NCBI GenBank assembly: GCA_026400595.1
Contig: JAPLOT010000306.1
Location: 1 to 6,673 of the forward strand
Direction of reading: 5' to 3'
Length of the DNA stretch: 6,673 bases
DNA from: Alphaproteobacteria bacterium
Lineage (GTDB): Bacteria; Pseudomonadota; Alphaproteobacteria; Rhizobiales; Aestuariivirgaceae
This document shows positions 6,441-6,673 of this stretch, one piece after another. A program made the position numbers and the translations under genes. The notes beneath the pieces were generated by a model that saw nothing but the letters and a program-made list of their open reading frames with translations, searched no databases and was not told where the DNA came from. Numbering within the stretch: the first letter of the stretch is position 1; every line of letters starts with the position of its first letter.

Positions 6441-6449
6441 TTCCTCCTT
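6441..6449 (-). promoter_or_regulatory. Strong ribosome binding site of the EF-hand gene
   Basis: On the - strand this reads AAGGAGGAA, ending 7 bases before ATG 6433. It is the strongest Shine-Dalgarno match in the window. It fixes the EF-hand protein start and predicts high translation compared with the weak TTG/GTG start of the sigma gene downstream. Confidence 0.75.
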
Positions 6450-6462
6450 GCGTCACTGCAAG

Positions 6463-6488
6463 ATAGGACGGGCCTGGATTGCGATTCC
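6463..6488 (-). promoter_or_regulatory. Candidate ECF-type promoter before the EF-hand gene
   Basis: Reading the - strand, GGAAT (6488-6484) is followed after 14 bases by GTCCTAT (6469-6463), about 30 bases before the start codon. GGAAY plus GTC resembles the -35/-10 elements recognised by many ECF sigma factors and would fit autoregulation by the sigma factor in this cluster. The spacer is a little shorter than usual and the -35 has T instead of C, so this is only a candidate. Confidence 0.25.
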
Positions 6489-6499
6489 GTCGCGGCGCC

Positions 6500-6673
6500 C
6501 TAGCCGGCCGGCCCCACCAGCCGGTCGAAGACCTCTGCTACCTGGGCCTCGGTATCGGCCAGGAGGGCCTCCGCCGTGACAATGTCGGGTGAGCCGGCGG
6601 CGCTGGCCACGATGCGGTTGAGGCCCGCTGTCGCGGTGGCGGGGGCAAAGGCAGTGCTGACGCAGAGGCGCAG
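6500..6673 (-). CDS. C-terminal end of an unrecognised protein (runs off the window)
   Basis: On the - strand a frame is open from the right edge (6673) to TAG at 6502-6500. It gives 57 residues rich in Ala, with GC-biased third positions that suggest real coding. It starts LRLCVSTAFAPATATAGL and ends FDRLVGPAG. The LRLCV...GLNRIVASAAG part is loosely like the C-terminal tail of PLP-dependent aminotransferase-like domains (as in MocR-type regulators), but this is weak and no function is assigned. It is on the same strand as the EF-hand gene, ending 66 bp before its start. I see no clear terminator between them. Confidence 0.5.
   Translation of the reverse strand: MRLCVSTAFAPATATAGLNRIVASAAGSPDIVTAEALLADTEAQVAEVFDRLVGPAG

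Noticed and set aside
1..6673. tRNA, rRNA, CRISPR array, insertion sequence, riboswitch
   Set aside because: Nothing in either strand resembled these: no regularly spaced repeats, no transposase motifs, no tRNA-like cloverleaf.

Overview
This GC-rich chromosomal window looks alphaproteobacterial, probably Hyphomicrobiales (rhizobial relatives). The evidence is strong G/C bias at third codon positions, a PleC/DivJ/PdhS-style kinase core, and a rhizobial-type cluster of ECF sigma factor, small membrane protein and heavy-metal sensor. The genus cannot be fixed from the sequence alone.

Left part (1-2399, + strand): a membrane-bound sensor histidine kinase with two transmembrane segments around an extracytoplasmic domain, two PAS domains, a HisKA domain and an HATPase domain. 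It is broken in helix 2 of the phosphoacceptor domain by a 61-bp imperfect tandem duplication (1754-1814 and 1815-1875). The duplication shifts the frame and splits the gene into 38-1840 and a C-terminal part ending at 2399. Removing exactly one 61-bp unit would restore a single frame of 766 codons plus stop. The two units differ at 12 of 61 positions, many of them synonymous. This points to a junction between two homologous kinase genes, or two strain haplotypes, rather than recent slippage.

Middle part (2400-4396, + strand): a small four-helix membrane protein resembling the 'transporter suffix domain' family, then a membrane fatty acid desaturase with all three histidine boxes. They are separated by about 240 bp without a convincing gene, so they are probably not one tight operon.

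Right part (4460-6433, - strand): a four-gene cluster read right to left. It encodes an exported four-EF-hand protein, an ECF-type sigma factor, a single-pass presumed anti-sigma factor and a membrane-anchored Spy/CnrX-like periplasmic metal-sensor protein. The last three are close or overlapping (32-nt gap or GTGA overlap, then ATGA overlap). The arrangement recalls the CnrH-CnrY-CnrX signalling modules of Cupriavidus, but the sensor has only one histidine and no cysteine, and an EF-hand protein sits in front. The likely logic is that the periplasmic sensor controls the anti-sigma factor, which holds the sigma factor at the membrane until an envelope signal releases it. The signal (metal, calcium or envelope stress) is not known from the sequence.

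At the right edge, 6500-6673 on the - strand holds the C-terminal end of an unrecognised protein. I saw no rRNA, tRNA, CRISPR array, insertion sequence or phage gene.
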